This document shows, one piece after another, positions 8,283-16,606 of a DNA stretch of 64,000 bases. The stretch is from contig NZ_CP150145.1 in assembly GCF_037963835.1 (NCBI RefSeq), positions 6,200,001 to 6,264,000 of the forward strand, read 5' to 3'. This stretch comes from Paenibacillus sp. FSL H8-0332 (GTDB lineage Bacteria; Bacillota; Bacilli; Paenibacillales; Paenibacillaceae). The position numbers and the translations under genes are program-made. Below the pieces are notes generated by a model. The model was not told where the DNA came from, did no database searches, and saw nothing but the letters and a program-made list of their open reading frames with translations. Numbering within the stretch: position 1 is the first letter of the stretch; each line of letters starts with the position of its first letter.

Positions 8283-9360
8283 TGATAAAGACTCCTTTTG
8301 CTTCAATATAGTAATTCGCGGTCCGGACATCGCCTTCTGAGTCCTTCAGTTGCTTCTCCCCTGCTTCCAGGGAGAACAAGGTCAGATTCGCCTGCCCGCC
8401 TACCCGGATGTGCCCAAGCTCCGGCTTGCCGAGCCAATCTGCGGCGCTGCTGGTGACGGCACGGATCACTTCTTCCAGACTGTAGCCGAGATACAGAAAT
8501 TTCGTCAGAACATCTGACATACTGTACACCGGACCGTTCAGCCGGTTGCCCCGGTAGATATCTGTGCTGATTGTATCCAGCGCAACCCCTGCCCGCTTCG
8601 CCTGCTCAGCTACCTGGAAGGAGAAGCTTGCTGTGCCATGACCGACATCCAGATGAACGCCCCGGGCCACAGCATCCAGCAGCTCTTGCAGCGGTGTGCC
8701 GTCCGCCCGGAACAGATTATTGGCTTTGCCGTTCAGGTAATGGGTAATTACATCGCCCGCCCGCAGCAGCTCCAGCACTTCGGAGATAGCAGGCGGAGCG
8801 GAGCCGATATGCACCATGAGCGGAAGCTTCATCTCATCCGACAAGGCCCGTGCCAGCTTAAGCGGCTGTATGCCGCTGTCTTTGACGACACTTTGGCTGA
8901 TGCGGGCTTTCAGGCCGACGATGAATTCAGGATACGCTGCCGCTGCCGCATGCGCGTGGGTCCGGTCAATCCAGTCCAGCTGTGAGAGCTCATCGGTCCG
9001 CGCAAGGCCGATTCTTGAGATATTGAGCAGCGCGAATACCCGGGTATCGGCCAGAAGACTAGCACTGTAAAAAGCCCCGATCCGGTCTGCTCCGCAGCTC
9101 CCGGCATCCACAAGTGTCGTCACTCCCTGCTTCACCCCGATCTCGTCGATCACATCGCCGTAGGGGTCAAGCTCCGGCACAGCATGCACATGCAGATCAA
9201 TCCATCCGCTGGAGCCGTATAACCCGGAGCAGTCCAGCAGGGTCCCGCCTTCCGCCTGCCCCGGCGGGGTAATCGCGGTGATGATCCCATCCTGAATGGA
9301 GATATCCACCGTCCGGCCGTCCACCAGCCGCAAATTGCGCAGCACGTTCTCTGTGCCCAC
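8260..9360 (-). CDS. Amidohydrolase/deacetylase family metallohydrolase
   Basis: This 366-residue TIM-barrel metallohydrolase carries the amidohydrolase metal motif GWIDLHVHAVPELDPYG near residue 55, a GLKARIS metal-lysine site, MVHIGSAPP and HYLNGKANN histidine sites, and DVGHGTASFSF near residue 235. It belongs to the subgroup commonly linked with DgaE/DgaF-like genes. The likely reaction is removal of an acyl group from an N-acylated sugar acid or amino acid before deamination; this is inferred from context. The start is set at the GTG at 9360: AAGGAG sits 9 bases before it and directly abuts the ATG at 9369, which is therefore too close to be used. It is the first gene of the five-gene operon, divergent from the AraC regulator gene. 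The exact substrate is unknown. Confidence 0.82.
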   Translation of the reverse strand: MGTENVLRNLRLVDGRTVDISIQDGIITAITPPGQAEGGTLLDCSGLYGSSGWIDLHVHAVPELDPYGDVIDEIGVKQGVTTLVDAGSCGADRIGAFYSASLLADTRVFALLNISRIGLARTDELSQLDWIDRTHAHAAAAAYPEFIVGLKARISQSVVKDSGIQPLKLARALSDEMKLPLMVHIGSAPPAISEVLELLRAGDVITHYLNGKANNLFRADGTPLQELLDAVARGVHLDVGHGTASFSFQVAEQAKRAGVALDTISTDIYRGNRLNGPVYSMSDVLTKFLYLGYSLEEVIRAVTSSAADWLGKPELGHIRVGGQANLTLFSLEAGEKQLKDSEGDVRTANYYIEAKGVFINGSLITG

Positions 9361-9630
9361 TCGTCCCATCTCCTTTTTTCAATTACAGATTTACAGGGGA
9401 ATTACAAAAAATGATTAATGACATGAACTCCATACATCCTTATATTTAACAAGTAGCAACAGCTGTGCCGTCCTTTAATAAAAATATAAAGCTGCTTCAC
9501 TCAAAAGATTATAATGTTATAATGTTTATAGTAGCACAAATGTAATCCAGAAGAGAACTGCGATTTCTAATCCAAGAGAATCCATCCAAGATTTCTAGTC
9601 CGAATATCTTAACACTGGAGGTACTGCTGC

Positions 9631-11967
9631 ATGTCCAATCCCGCACCCCAGCCATCCTTGCTGAACCGGTTCCGGCTGACCTGGAATCATTTCAAGTCAA
9701 GGCTGCTGCTGAAATACGCTTTTTCCTATATCCTCATGTTCCTGATCCCGCTCACCGGCGTTACCATCTTCGTCTATGAAAACGCCGTCAAGGGCCTGCG
9801 GGTCGAAATTGAACAATCCAATGTTAATCAGCTCAATCAGGTGAAAAGCACCATCGACGGGCGAATGAATGAGCTTCAGGAGATCGCCGGAAGAATCGCC
9901 TATGACAAGCATCTGACTCCTTATATGGTCCGGCATCCTTATTACAGTCTGGAGGCGATTCAGGCACTGGCGAATTACAAGGCCAGCAGCAGCATTGCGG
10001 AGGATCTGTTCCTCTACTTCCACGGCGATTCGAATATCTATTCTTACCGCGGTCTGGCTGATCTTCATGTCACCTTCGATACCCTCTATCAGTTCGAGCG
10101 CTGGACCCCGGAGGAGCTGCGGCGCGACTTGAACGAGACCCGTCAGCCGCTGGTGCGTCCTGCTGAGAATGTGACTGTCAACTCCAGGATCGAGCCGATG
10201 CTCGCCATGCTTGTTCCTGTGAAACCCAATGACCCGTTTCCTTACGGGACGGTCGTCTATCTGATGAAGGAATCCAATCTTACCGGCGTCATGGATTCGG
10301 TTCTGAGCGATTTCTCGGGCAGCAGCTATATCTTCGGCCCCTCCGGCGAGGTGCTGACCGCGAACAGCCATGGTGTCAGTTTCCCCCAGAACGAGCTTCA
10401 GACCCTCTCCGCCCTTGAACCGGGGATTCACAATCTGGAGCTGGACGGGGAACAGTACTCCGTGGTGTCCGTGCAGTCCGAGGAGAATGGCTGGACCTAC
10501 GTCACCACGATGCCCAGCTTCCAGTTCTTCAGCCGTGTCGCCCATGTCCAGACGCTGATCCTGATTGTCTTCTGTATTACAGTCGTTACCGGTATAGCCG
10601 CCGCGCTGCTGCTGGCCAAACGGCAATACCACCCGATCCGCGATCTGATGGAGTTCGCCAAGCCGAGAGGCAGCAGTAATGAAGCTCCGAAGCTGCGCAA
10701 TGAATGGGAGTCCATCCGCCAGACGCTGCATGACTACAGTGCCCGGATTGATCTCCAGGAGCCTTTTGTCCGCAACCAGTGTATGCTGCTGCTGCTCAAG
10801 CACGGCCAGCCGGATGATCCCGAGATTGAACAGATGATCCTGAGCGCAGGCTTCCGGCATCCGCAGGGACAGGGCCTCTACTTCTCGGCTATCCTGTCCT
10901 GGGATGATGCAGCGCCGGGCGGCAAGTCCTGGCAGGAACGCCATCTGCTGCAGGAGATGCTCAGCAATATCTGCCTGCCAGGCCCGGATGCGCAGATCTT
11001 CGGGATTGAATTCTCGGTCAAGGACCAGTTCGCTCTGATCATCTCCCTGCCAGGGGAGGGGGAGCTGCCCGTTCAGCGCCGGATGGAGCAGGTCATTGAA
11101 GGGATTCAGGATGTGATCCGTGAACACTCACAGCTCGCGTTGAGTATTGGTGTCGGCATGGCCTACCGGGACCTGGCCCGGTTGAACCAGTCTTTCATTG
11201 AAGCTGCCGCCGCCCTTGAGCACCGGATGATCCGGCGCAGCGGCCAGGTCACCTATTTCGAGCAGCTTGCGGAGCTGAATCCTGCCGCTGCCGAGAGCTT
11301 CTGGATTCCGCGCAAAACCATGCTGAAGCTGGAGCAGAGTCTGAAGCAGGGCAACGAATCGGTAGCGGCCCAGATGATTGCCGATACCATTGACACGATC
11401 AAGGACGAGCCGCTGCAGGTTCATCTGCTGCGGTGTATCTGCTTCGATCTGCTGAATGCTTTTCTGCGCACCGCCTCGGAGCTTGGTATGGATGAGGTGT
11501 TCACCAATATGCCGGAGCTGACCTCCTTCGAGACGCTGGAGGAGCTGGAGAGCCGGCTGCTCTCGCTGGCTTCCGCCATTTGTGCGCAGGTGGAGCGGAA
11601 CACCGAGAACAGCGAGTCTTCCCTGATGGATGACATTCTGGCGTATGTGGACCAGCAGTTCGCAGACTACACCCTGAGTCTGGAGCATGTGGCGCTGAAG
11701 TTCGCCATCTCGACCTCTTATTTAAGCCGGAGCTTCAAGGAGAAGACCGGCAGTAATTTCTCGCAATATATCTGGCAGCGGCGTGTGGACGAGGTGATCC
11801 GGCTGCTGGAGAATACCAGCGCACCACTCAAGGAGATTATCGAGCAGGTCGGTTATCTCGACGCGCCGAACTTCATCCGCAAGTTCAAAAAAGAAACCGG
11901 TCTGACGCCGGGGCAATACCGCAAGGAACATGCCTTGAAGGGGGCCGCTGCGAAAAGACCGGTTTGA
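9631..11967 (+). CDS. Membrane-bound AraC-family transcriptional regulator with extracellular sensor domain
   Basis: The protein has 778 residues. A transmembrane helix at about 28-50 is followed by an extracytoplasmic Cache-like sensor region to about 300, a second helix at about 306-330 and a cytoplasmic linker. A C-terminal AraC helix-turn-helix pair covers about 670-770 (LSLEHVALKFAISTSYLSRSFKEKTGSNFSQYIWQ, then IIEQVGYLDAPNFIRKFKKETGLTPGQYR). This YtdP/YesN-like layout without a receiver is typical of Paenibacillus regulators of LplABC-type sugar transporters. It is divergent from the dga-like operon and converges on the mannoside operon, and could control either; the transporter operon is the more usual target. 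TGGAGG precedes the ATG at 9631. AT-rich DNA at 9500-9540 contains several TATAAT-like stretches. Family and topology are secure; the target is inferred. Confidence 0.9.
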   Translation: MSNPAPQPSLLNRFRLTWNHFKSRLLLKYAFSYILMFLIPLTGVTIFVYENAVKGLRVEIEQSNVNQLNQVKSTIDGRMNELQEIAGRIAYDKHLTPYMVRHPYYSLEAIQALANYKASSSIAEDLFLYFHGDSNIYSYRGLADLHVTFDTLYQFERWTPEELRRDLNETRQPLVRPAENVTVNSRIEPMLAMLVPVKPNDPFPYGTVVYLMKESNLTGVMDSVLSDFSGSSYIFGPSGEVLTANSHGVSFPQNELQTLSALEPGIHNLELDGEQYSVVSVQSEENGWTYVTTMPSFQFFSRVAHVQTLILIVFCITVVTGIAAALLLAKRQYHPIRDLMEFAKPRGSSNEAPKLRNEWESIRQTLHDYSARIDLQEPFVRNQCMLLLLKHGQPDDPEIEQMILSAGFRHPQGQGLYFSAILSWDDAAPGGKSWQERHLLQEMLSNICLPGPDAQIFGIEFSVKDQFALIISLPGEGELPVQRRMEQVIEGIQDVIREHSQLALSIGVGMAYRDLARLNQSFIEAAAALEHRMIRRSGQVTYFEQLAELNPAAAESFWIPRKTMLKLEQSLKQGNESVAAQMIADTIDTIKDEPLQVHLLRCICFDLLNAFLRTASELGMDEVFTNMPELTSFETLEELESRLLSLASAICAQVERNTENSESSLMDDILAYVDQQFADYTLSLEHVALKFAISTSYLSRSFKEKTGSNFSQYIWQRRVDEVIRLLENTSAPLKEIIEQVGYLDAPNFIRKFKKETGLTPGQYRKEHALKGAAAKRPV

Positions 11968-12079
11968 GGCGGGGCTTCCGCCCTGTGGATAGGCTGAATC
12001 TGACATTGCGATGTCCAAGCAATTATTTATCCTGTGAATAGTTAATAGCCTGAACCCCTGAAATCTGGTGATCACCCCT

Positions 12080-12258
12080 ATAATCCTGCAACAAATGCAA
12101 CAGTTCCCGTAGCGGTTTGGCCCGAATCCGCGATTGTTGCACAAAAGGCAGGATTTCACCTTGTTCAGGCCGCTTAGCAGGCAGATTGTTGAATTCTATG
12201 CAAGAATCTGCCTGTACACCTGGCTACGTACGAACCGAAGCTGCAAAAAGTGCAACAT
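12080..12258. repeat. Four TGTTGCA-type palindromic units at 51-52 bp pitch
   Basis: TGCA-like cores begin at 12087, 12138, 12190 and 12242, with steps of 51, 52 and 52. Examples are TGCAACAAATGCAACA, TGTTGCACAAAAGGCAGGA and TGCAAAAAGTGCAACA. They occupy the convergent gap between the AraC regulator and the GH130 gene. No strong terminator is visible in the rest of the gap (11968-12395). Confidence 0.7.
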
Positions 12259-12395
12259 TTATGTCCTCAATGCCTTATAAAGGAGTTCCCTGGCAGTTGG
12301 GAATGAACCCGTCGCCCGCAGGGGAACCAGGACTGGTTGCTCCACTTCATTGCACACTCCACTTCATTTCCTACTCCGATTTCTGAAGCTGCCGC

Positions 12396-13412
12396 CTACT
12401 CCGCTTCCTTCAGAATATGCTCCACCAGTTCATCCAGCGGCACCGTGGCGAGCGCAATTGCTGTGTCAGTTACGCCGTAGTAGATATAGAGCAGGCCATC
12501 CTTGACCACATTGCCGGTCGGGAAGATGACATTCGGAATCTGGAAGCCGAATTTCTCGTAATACGTCTCCGGCTCCATAATGAAATTATGGGTCCGGGCA
12601 ATGATTTTCTCCGGCTGCTCCAGATCCAGCAGCATCGCCCCCACGCGGTAGACGATCTCTTCATCTACACCGTGATAGAGCACCAGCCAGCCCTTGTCTG
12701 TACGGATTGGAGGCGTAGAGCCGCCGATCTTCCGCGATTCCCAGGACAGGTTCCCGGCGGTGGCGAGCAGCTTGGGTTCTTCCCAATTCACGAGATCCTC
12801 GGAATAGGTAATCCACATGGCGGCTTTTTCCGTTCCGTAAGCCTCGCCGACATATTCTTCGGGGCGGCGGAGCAGCACGAATTTGCCGTTTATTTTCTCA
12901 GGGAACAGGATGTTGTCCCGGTCGTTGATGTGGAGCGGCGTGGTGTCCGCCACGAACTCCCAGTCCAGCAGATTGGTTGACTTCAGAATCGAGGAACGGG
13001 TCAGCCAGTGGCCCTCCTCTTCCCCCCAGCCGTCCGGGTAGGTCGGAATGGAGCGCTCAGGAACGCCGGCCCCGGTAGGATAATAGCTCATGGCGCAGGG
13101 GCGCAGAGCGTAGTTGAGGTAGAAGGTTCCATCGATTTTGACAATACGCGGGTCCTGCACGCTACCGTACGGGAAGCCCAGCATATCCGGCGTGACAATC
13201 GGCTCATCCTTCACATGGGTGAAGTTCACGCCGTCCTCGCTCTCTAGGAGGCCGAGATAGTTCTTGCACGGGGTCAGGGAACCGGCAGTACGCTCGATCA
13301 TATAGAACTTGCCGTTATCGATAATAACCGCAGGATTGAACACGGTAACCTTGCGCCACTCATAGCCGCCCGGGACGACAATCGGATTATTGGGATGTCT
13401 TGTAATTTGCAT
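12396..13412 (-). CDS. GH130 family beta-mannoside phosphorylase-like protein
   Basis: A 338-residue five-bladed beta-propeller enzyme of family GH130. The family cleaves beta-mannosides with phosphate, including mannosyl-1,4-GlcNAc from the N-glycan core and beta-1,4-mannooligosaccharides. The N-terminal HPNNPIV, FNPAVIIDNGKFYMIERTAG, the catalytic Asp motif SVQDPRIV near residue 87, an Arg-rich phosphate site and the SGGSTPP-like stretch (KIGGSTPPI) are present. There is no signal peptide, so it acts in the cytosol. It is the last gene of the operon, two bases after the GH38 stop codon, with AGGAGG before its ATG. With two alpha-mannosidases and GH125 nearby, action on Man-GlcNAc released from glycans is the best inference. 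Subfamily cannot be fixed by eye. Confidence 0.88.
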   Translation of the reverse strand: MQITRHPNNPIVVPGGYEWRKVTVFNPAVIIDNGKFYMIERTAGSLTPCKNYLGLLESEDGVNFTHVKDEPIVTPDMLGFPYGSVQDPRIVKIDGTFYLNYALRPCAMSYYPTGAGVPERSIPTYPDGWGEEEGHWLTRSSILKSTNLLDWEFVADTTPLHINDRDNILFPEKINGKFVLLRRPEEYVGEAYGTEKAAMWITYSEDLVNWEEPKLLATAGNLSWESRKIGGSTPPIRTDKGWLVLYHGVDEEIVYRVGAMLLDLEQPEKIIARTHNFIMEPETYYEKFGFQIPNVIFPTGNVVKDGLLYIYYGVTDTAIALATVPLDELVEHILKEAE

Positions 13413-13414
13413 GT

Positions 13415-16400
13415 CTATTCCTCCTGCGAATGATGTTCGTGGTATAGTTTGAGCGTCTGGATCTCATAAGGTCTGAAGGACAGCGGGATCACACCGCCGC
13501 TGGTCTCCACGGAGCCTGTCTTGCTCTCCAGCAGATTGACGCGGCAGGCGCTGATCTCCTCGTCTTTCCAATCCAGCACAGCGGACTCTCTGCTGCCCGC
13601 AGCTTCATACAGCCGGATAATCGTGCCGCTGCCGTCCTCGGCCTGCTTGATTGTATCGAGCATGACATGATGGCTCTGGAAGGCAAGCCAAGCATGGGTG
13701 CTTGGATATTGGCCGGGATGTGCGGCTTCGCTGACCGCCAGCAGCGGCTCATTCAGCTCTGCCGCTTCCCGTACTACATCGGCCTGCCGCCATTCTCCGC
13801 TGTGCGGATAGAGCGAATAGGTGAATTCATGCTCACCCTGGTCGGCATTACGGTCCGGCCAGCGCGGGGCACGCAGCAGCGAGAGGCGCAGTACTCCGTC
13901 ATGGATGTCATAGCCGTATTTGCAGTCGTTCAGCAGGCTCACGCCATAGCCGCCCTCGGACAGATCGGCCCAGCGGTGTCCGCAGACCTCGAATTGCGCC
14001 TGCTCCCAGCTGGTATTGCGGTGGGTAGGGCGCTCCAGCGCGCCGAACGGAATCTCATACGTAGCCTTCGCGGCAGCCATATCCACCGGAAAAGCAACCT
14101 TCAGCAGCTTATGCTGCTCCCTCCAGCTTACGCTGGTGCGGAAATCCACTCTGCGGCTGTTCTGCGGCAGTACAATCTCCTGCTCAATCTGCGATTCACC
14201 GAGCTGCCAACGGAACCTCAGCACGGTCTGCATAGGTCCGTTGCTGACTACCTCGCGGTCCAGCAGCCTCGCCTTACCCGCAGGCTGCTGCTCATAACGC
14301 GGGTCTATATCCCAGGCATCCCACAGCGGCGGGGTGTCATGATAGAACTGCAACTGGTTGCCGGTCTGGCCGGGCGGCAGCAGCTCACGGTCTACGCTTT
14401 TGTCCAGCCAGCGGCTGATCTCGCCATCTTCATTGAACTTCAAGATGTAATGGTCCGTCTCCCATTGCTCCGGGAAACCGTCTCCGGCGGCAGATTCACC
14501 CTGCGGATCAGGCCCTACTCCGGCTGGCTCCGCAGCCTCCCGCAGCCAGATCGTCCGGCAGCCAAAGGCCGGAATCTTACGGACCTGCACAGCCAGCGTG
14601 TAGCTGTCCCCGCCAGCCTCCGTGTTCCAGCATTCGCTCGCAAGCGGCCCGTCTTCATCGAAGGCCTGCATAGCAGCCAGCTCAGGACCGCCCTCCAGCC
14701 GGAGCAGCTCCGTCCGCTCCCAGCCCAGGCTGTTGAAGACCACATAGGGACGGCCCTCGCCCGATGTATTCACCTCAGCCGCCAGAGCATGCAGGGAGCG
14801 GTCCAGCACCTGCCCGCCCAGACGGAAGATCTCGGCGTATTCCTCCCGCGAGGTCGTATACACCTCAGGGATTGAAGTCCCCGGAATGATGTCATGGAAC
14901 TGGTTGAGCAGCAGCAGCTTCCAGCCTTCGGCCAGCTCCCCGGAGGGCAGCAGACGCTGCAATTCAGGCTGATCAGGCTGATCCGGCTGATCCAACTCCA
15001 GCACACCGTCCTTTTGCGCCAGCACGCTCCAGATCTCCGCCTGCCGGTATAGGATCTCCGCTTTGCGGTTGCTGCGCTTATTGAAGGCATGGGTCGTGAA
15101 GGTCCCCCGGTGAAGCTCCAGATAGAGATCGCCGTGCCATGCCGGAAGCTCCGGCTGGCGCGCACCAATCTCCGAGAAGAATGCCTCTGCCGTTGAGAAT
15201 GTGCTGACCGGCTGGCCCAGGGCGAGCTCGGTGCGGCTCACATATTCCAGCATCTCGTGGGTGACTCCGCCTCCGCCGTCGCCGTGGCCGTAGAGCAGCA
15301 TCAGCTCATCATGCGCTTCCTTCTGGGCGTTGGCCTGCCAATGCTCCTGCACATCCTTCGGGTGAGTATGCTCGTTCACTCCATGGTTCTGATAGGCCAC
15401 GATCTTCGTCCCGTCAATGCCGACCCAGTGGAACAGCGTATGCGGGAAGGGGTTGGTATCATTCCAGCCGAGCTTCGTTGTCATGAAATAATCAATTCCC
15501 GCCTGCTTCAAGAGCTGCGGCAGAGAAGCGCAATAACCAAACGTATCCGGCAGCCATTCAATCGTGGACCGCTTGCCGAATTCCTTCATATAGAAGTCCT
15601 GGCCGTACAGCATCTGCCGGACCAGCGACTCCCCGCCGGGAATGTTCAGATCCGGCTCTACCCACATGCCGCCGACCAGCTCCCACCGGCCCTCGGCAAT
15701 CCGCTGCTTGATCCGCTCGTATAGCTGCGGATAATGCGCCTTGGCGAAGGCATACAGCTGGGGCTGGCTCTGCGAGTACCGGAAGTCCGGGTACTTGTCC
15801 ATCAGGGTGCAGACGGTGGAGAAGGTCCGGCTGACCTTGCGCACCGTCTCCCGGACCGGCCACAGCCAGGCCACATCAATATGGGACTGGCCGACCATAT
15901 GCATCGTTCCCGGGTGCAGTCCCGCAGACCGTTCCGCCGCCGCAGCCGCCCGCAGCAGCTGTTCAGCCGCAGTTACCGCACCGCCGTCCAGCAGCCGCTC
16001 CTCCTTCATATAGAGCGTGTCCATCGTCTGCTCCAGCGTCTTAAGGCTGCGGATGCGGCGCATGTCGCCCTCCGGCAGCAGGAGGGCTGCTTCGTGTACG
16101 ATTCGCACCGTATACAGCAGGCTGTATACCGGACGATTGACGCGCACAAGCTTCATTTCAATGCCCGTCAGCGGCGGCTTGATCACCGCCTGGCGGTTCA
16201 GCGGGTCCTCCGGCTCAGGCACCGGATCATACAGCTCGATGTCCAGCTTCAGGCGTTCACCCGGAGCGTAAGACGGCAGCGGAATGAACCAGTGATTGCT
16301 GTCCAGGCCATGGTACGGCGCTCCGTCCAGCTTCAATAGGCCTTCCCCGCGTCCCAGATAGAGCAGCGCCGCTTCTTCATGCGCCCACTCTCCCGGAACC

Positions 16401-16603
16401 GTGATCTCCCGCTGAAGGAAATATGTGGTTCCATACCCGCCGTCCAGCAGAGAAATATTGTACTCCTGATGCAGCTCCTCCTCATGCTCATAGCAGCCAG
16501 GAGTAAGATAGCGGGACCTCTGCATAGTCCATTCCGCAAGCTCTAACTTCTCAGCCCACTGCCGCTTGGCCAGCCATCCGGTAAACCGGTCCATACGCTT
16601 CAT
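13415..16603 (-). CDS. GH38 alpha-mannosidase (long, Ams1/class II type)
   Basis: This 1062-residue enzyme has an N-terminal beta domain (about 1-230), then the GH38 catalytic barrel beginning HMVGQSHIDVAWLWP with the zinc His-Asp pair. The nucleophile Asp lies in WLPDTFGYCASLPQ near residue 350, a second zinc His in NQFHDIIPGTSI near 600, and C-terminal beta-sandwich domains follow. No signal peptide is seen, so it trims imported oligomannosides in the cytosol. GGAGG lies 8 bases before the ATG at 16603. It sits between the GH3 and GH130 genes with gaps of 3 and 2 bases. It differs in type from the GH38 at 22856, which suggests separate linkage specificities. The family is certain; the linkage is not. 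Confidence 0.93.
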   Translation of the reverse strand: MKRMDRFTGWLAKRQWAEKLELAEWTMQRSRYLTPGCYEHEEELHQEYNISLLDGGYGTTYFLQREITVPGEWAHEEAALLYLGRGEGLLKLDGAPYHGLDSNHWFIPLPSYAPGERLKLDIELYDPVPEPEDPLNRQAVIKPPLTGIEMKLVRVNRPVYSLLYTVRIVHEAALLLPEGDMRRIRSLKTLEQTMDTLYMKEERLLDGGAVTAAEQLLRAAAAAERSAGLHPGTMHMVGQSHIDVAWLWPVRETVRKVSRTFSTVCTLMDKYPDFRYSQSQPQLYAFAKAHYPQLYERIKQRIAEGRWELVGGMWVEPDLNIPGGESLVRQMLYGQDFYMKEFGKRSTIEWLPDTFGYCASLPQLLKQAGIDYFMTTKLGWNDTNPFPHTLFHWVGIDGTKIVAYQNHGVNEHTHPKDVQEHWQANAQKEAHDELMLLYGHGDGGGGVTHEMLEYVSRTELALGQPVSTFSTAEAFFSEIGARQPELPAWHGDLYLELHRGTFTTHAFNKRSNRKAEILYRQAEIWSVLAQKDGVLELDQPDQPDQPELQRLLPSGELAEGWKLLLLNQFHDIIPGTSIPEVYTTSREEYAEIFRLGGQVLDRSLHALAAEVNTSGEGRPYVVFNSLGWERTELLRLEGGPELAAMQAFDEDGPLASECWNTEAGGDSYTLAVQVRKIPAFGCRTIWLREAAEPAGVGPDPQGESAAGDGFPEQWETDHYILKFNEDGEISRWLDKSVDRELLPPGQTGNQLQFYHDTPPLWDAWDIDPRYEQQPAGKARLLDREVVSNGPMQTVLRFRWQLGESQIEQEIVLPQNSRRVDFRTSVSWREQHKLLKVAFPVDMAAAKATYEIPFGALERPTHRNTSWEQAQFEVCGHRWADLSEGGYGVSLLNDCKYGYDIHDGVLRLSLLRAPRWPDRNADQGEHEFTYSLYPHSGEWRQADVVREAAELNEPLLAVSEAAHPGQYPSTHAWLAFQSHHVMLDTIKQAEDGSGTIIRLYEAAGSRESAVLDWKDEEISACRVNLLESKTGSVETSGGVIPLSFRPYEIQTLKLYHEHHSQEE

Positions 16604-16606
16604 GGC

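Noticed and set aside
9697..11127. 476-residue minus-strand open frame inside the AraC regulator
   Set aside because: Shadow of the regulator gene, whose domains are clear on the plus strand.
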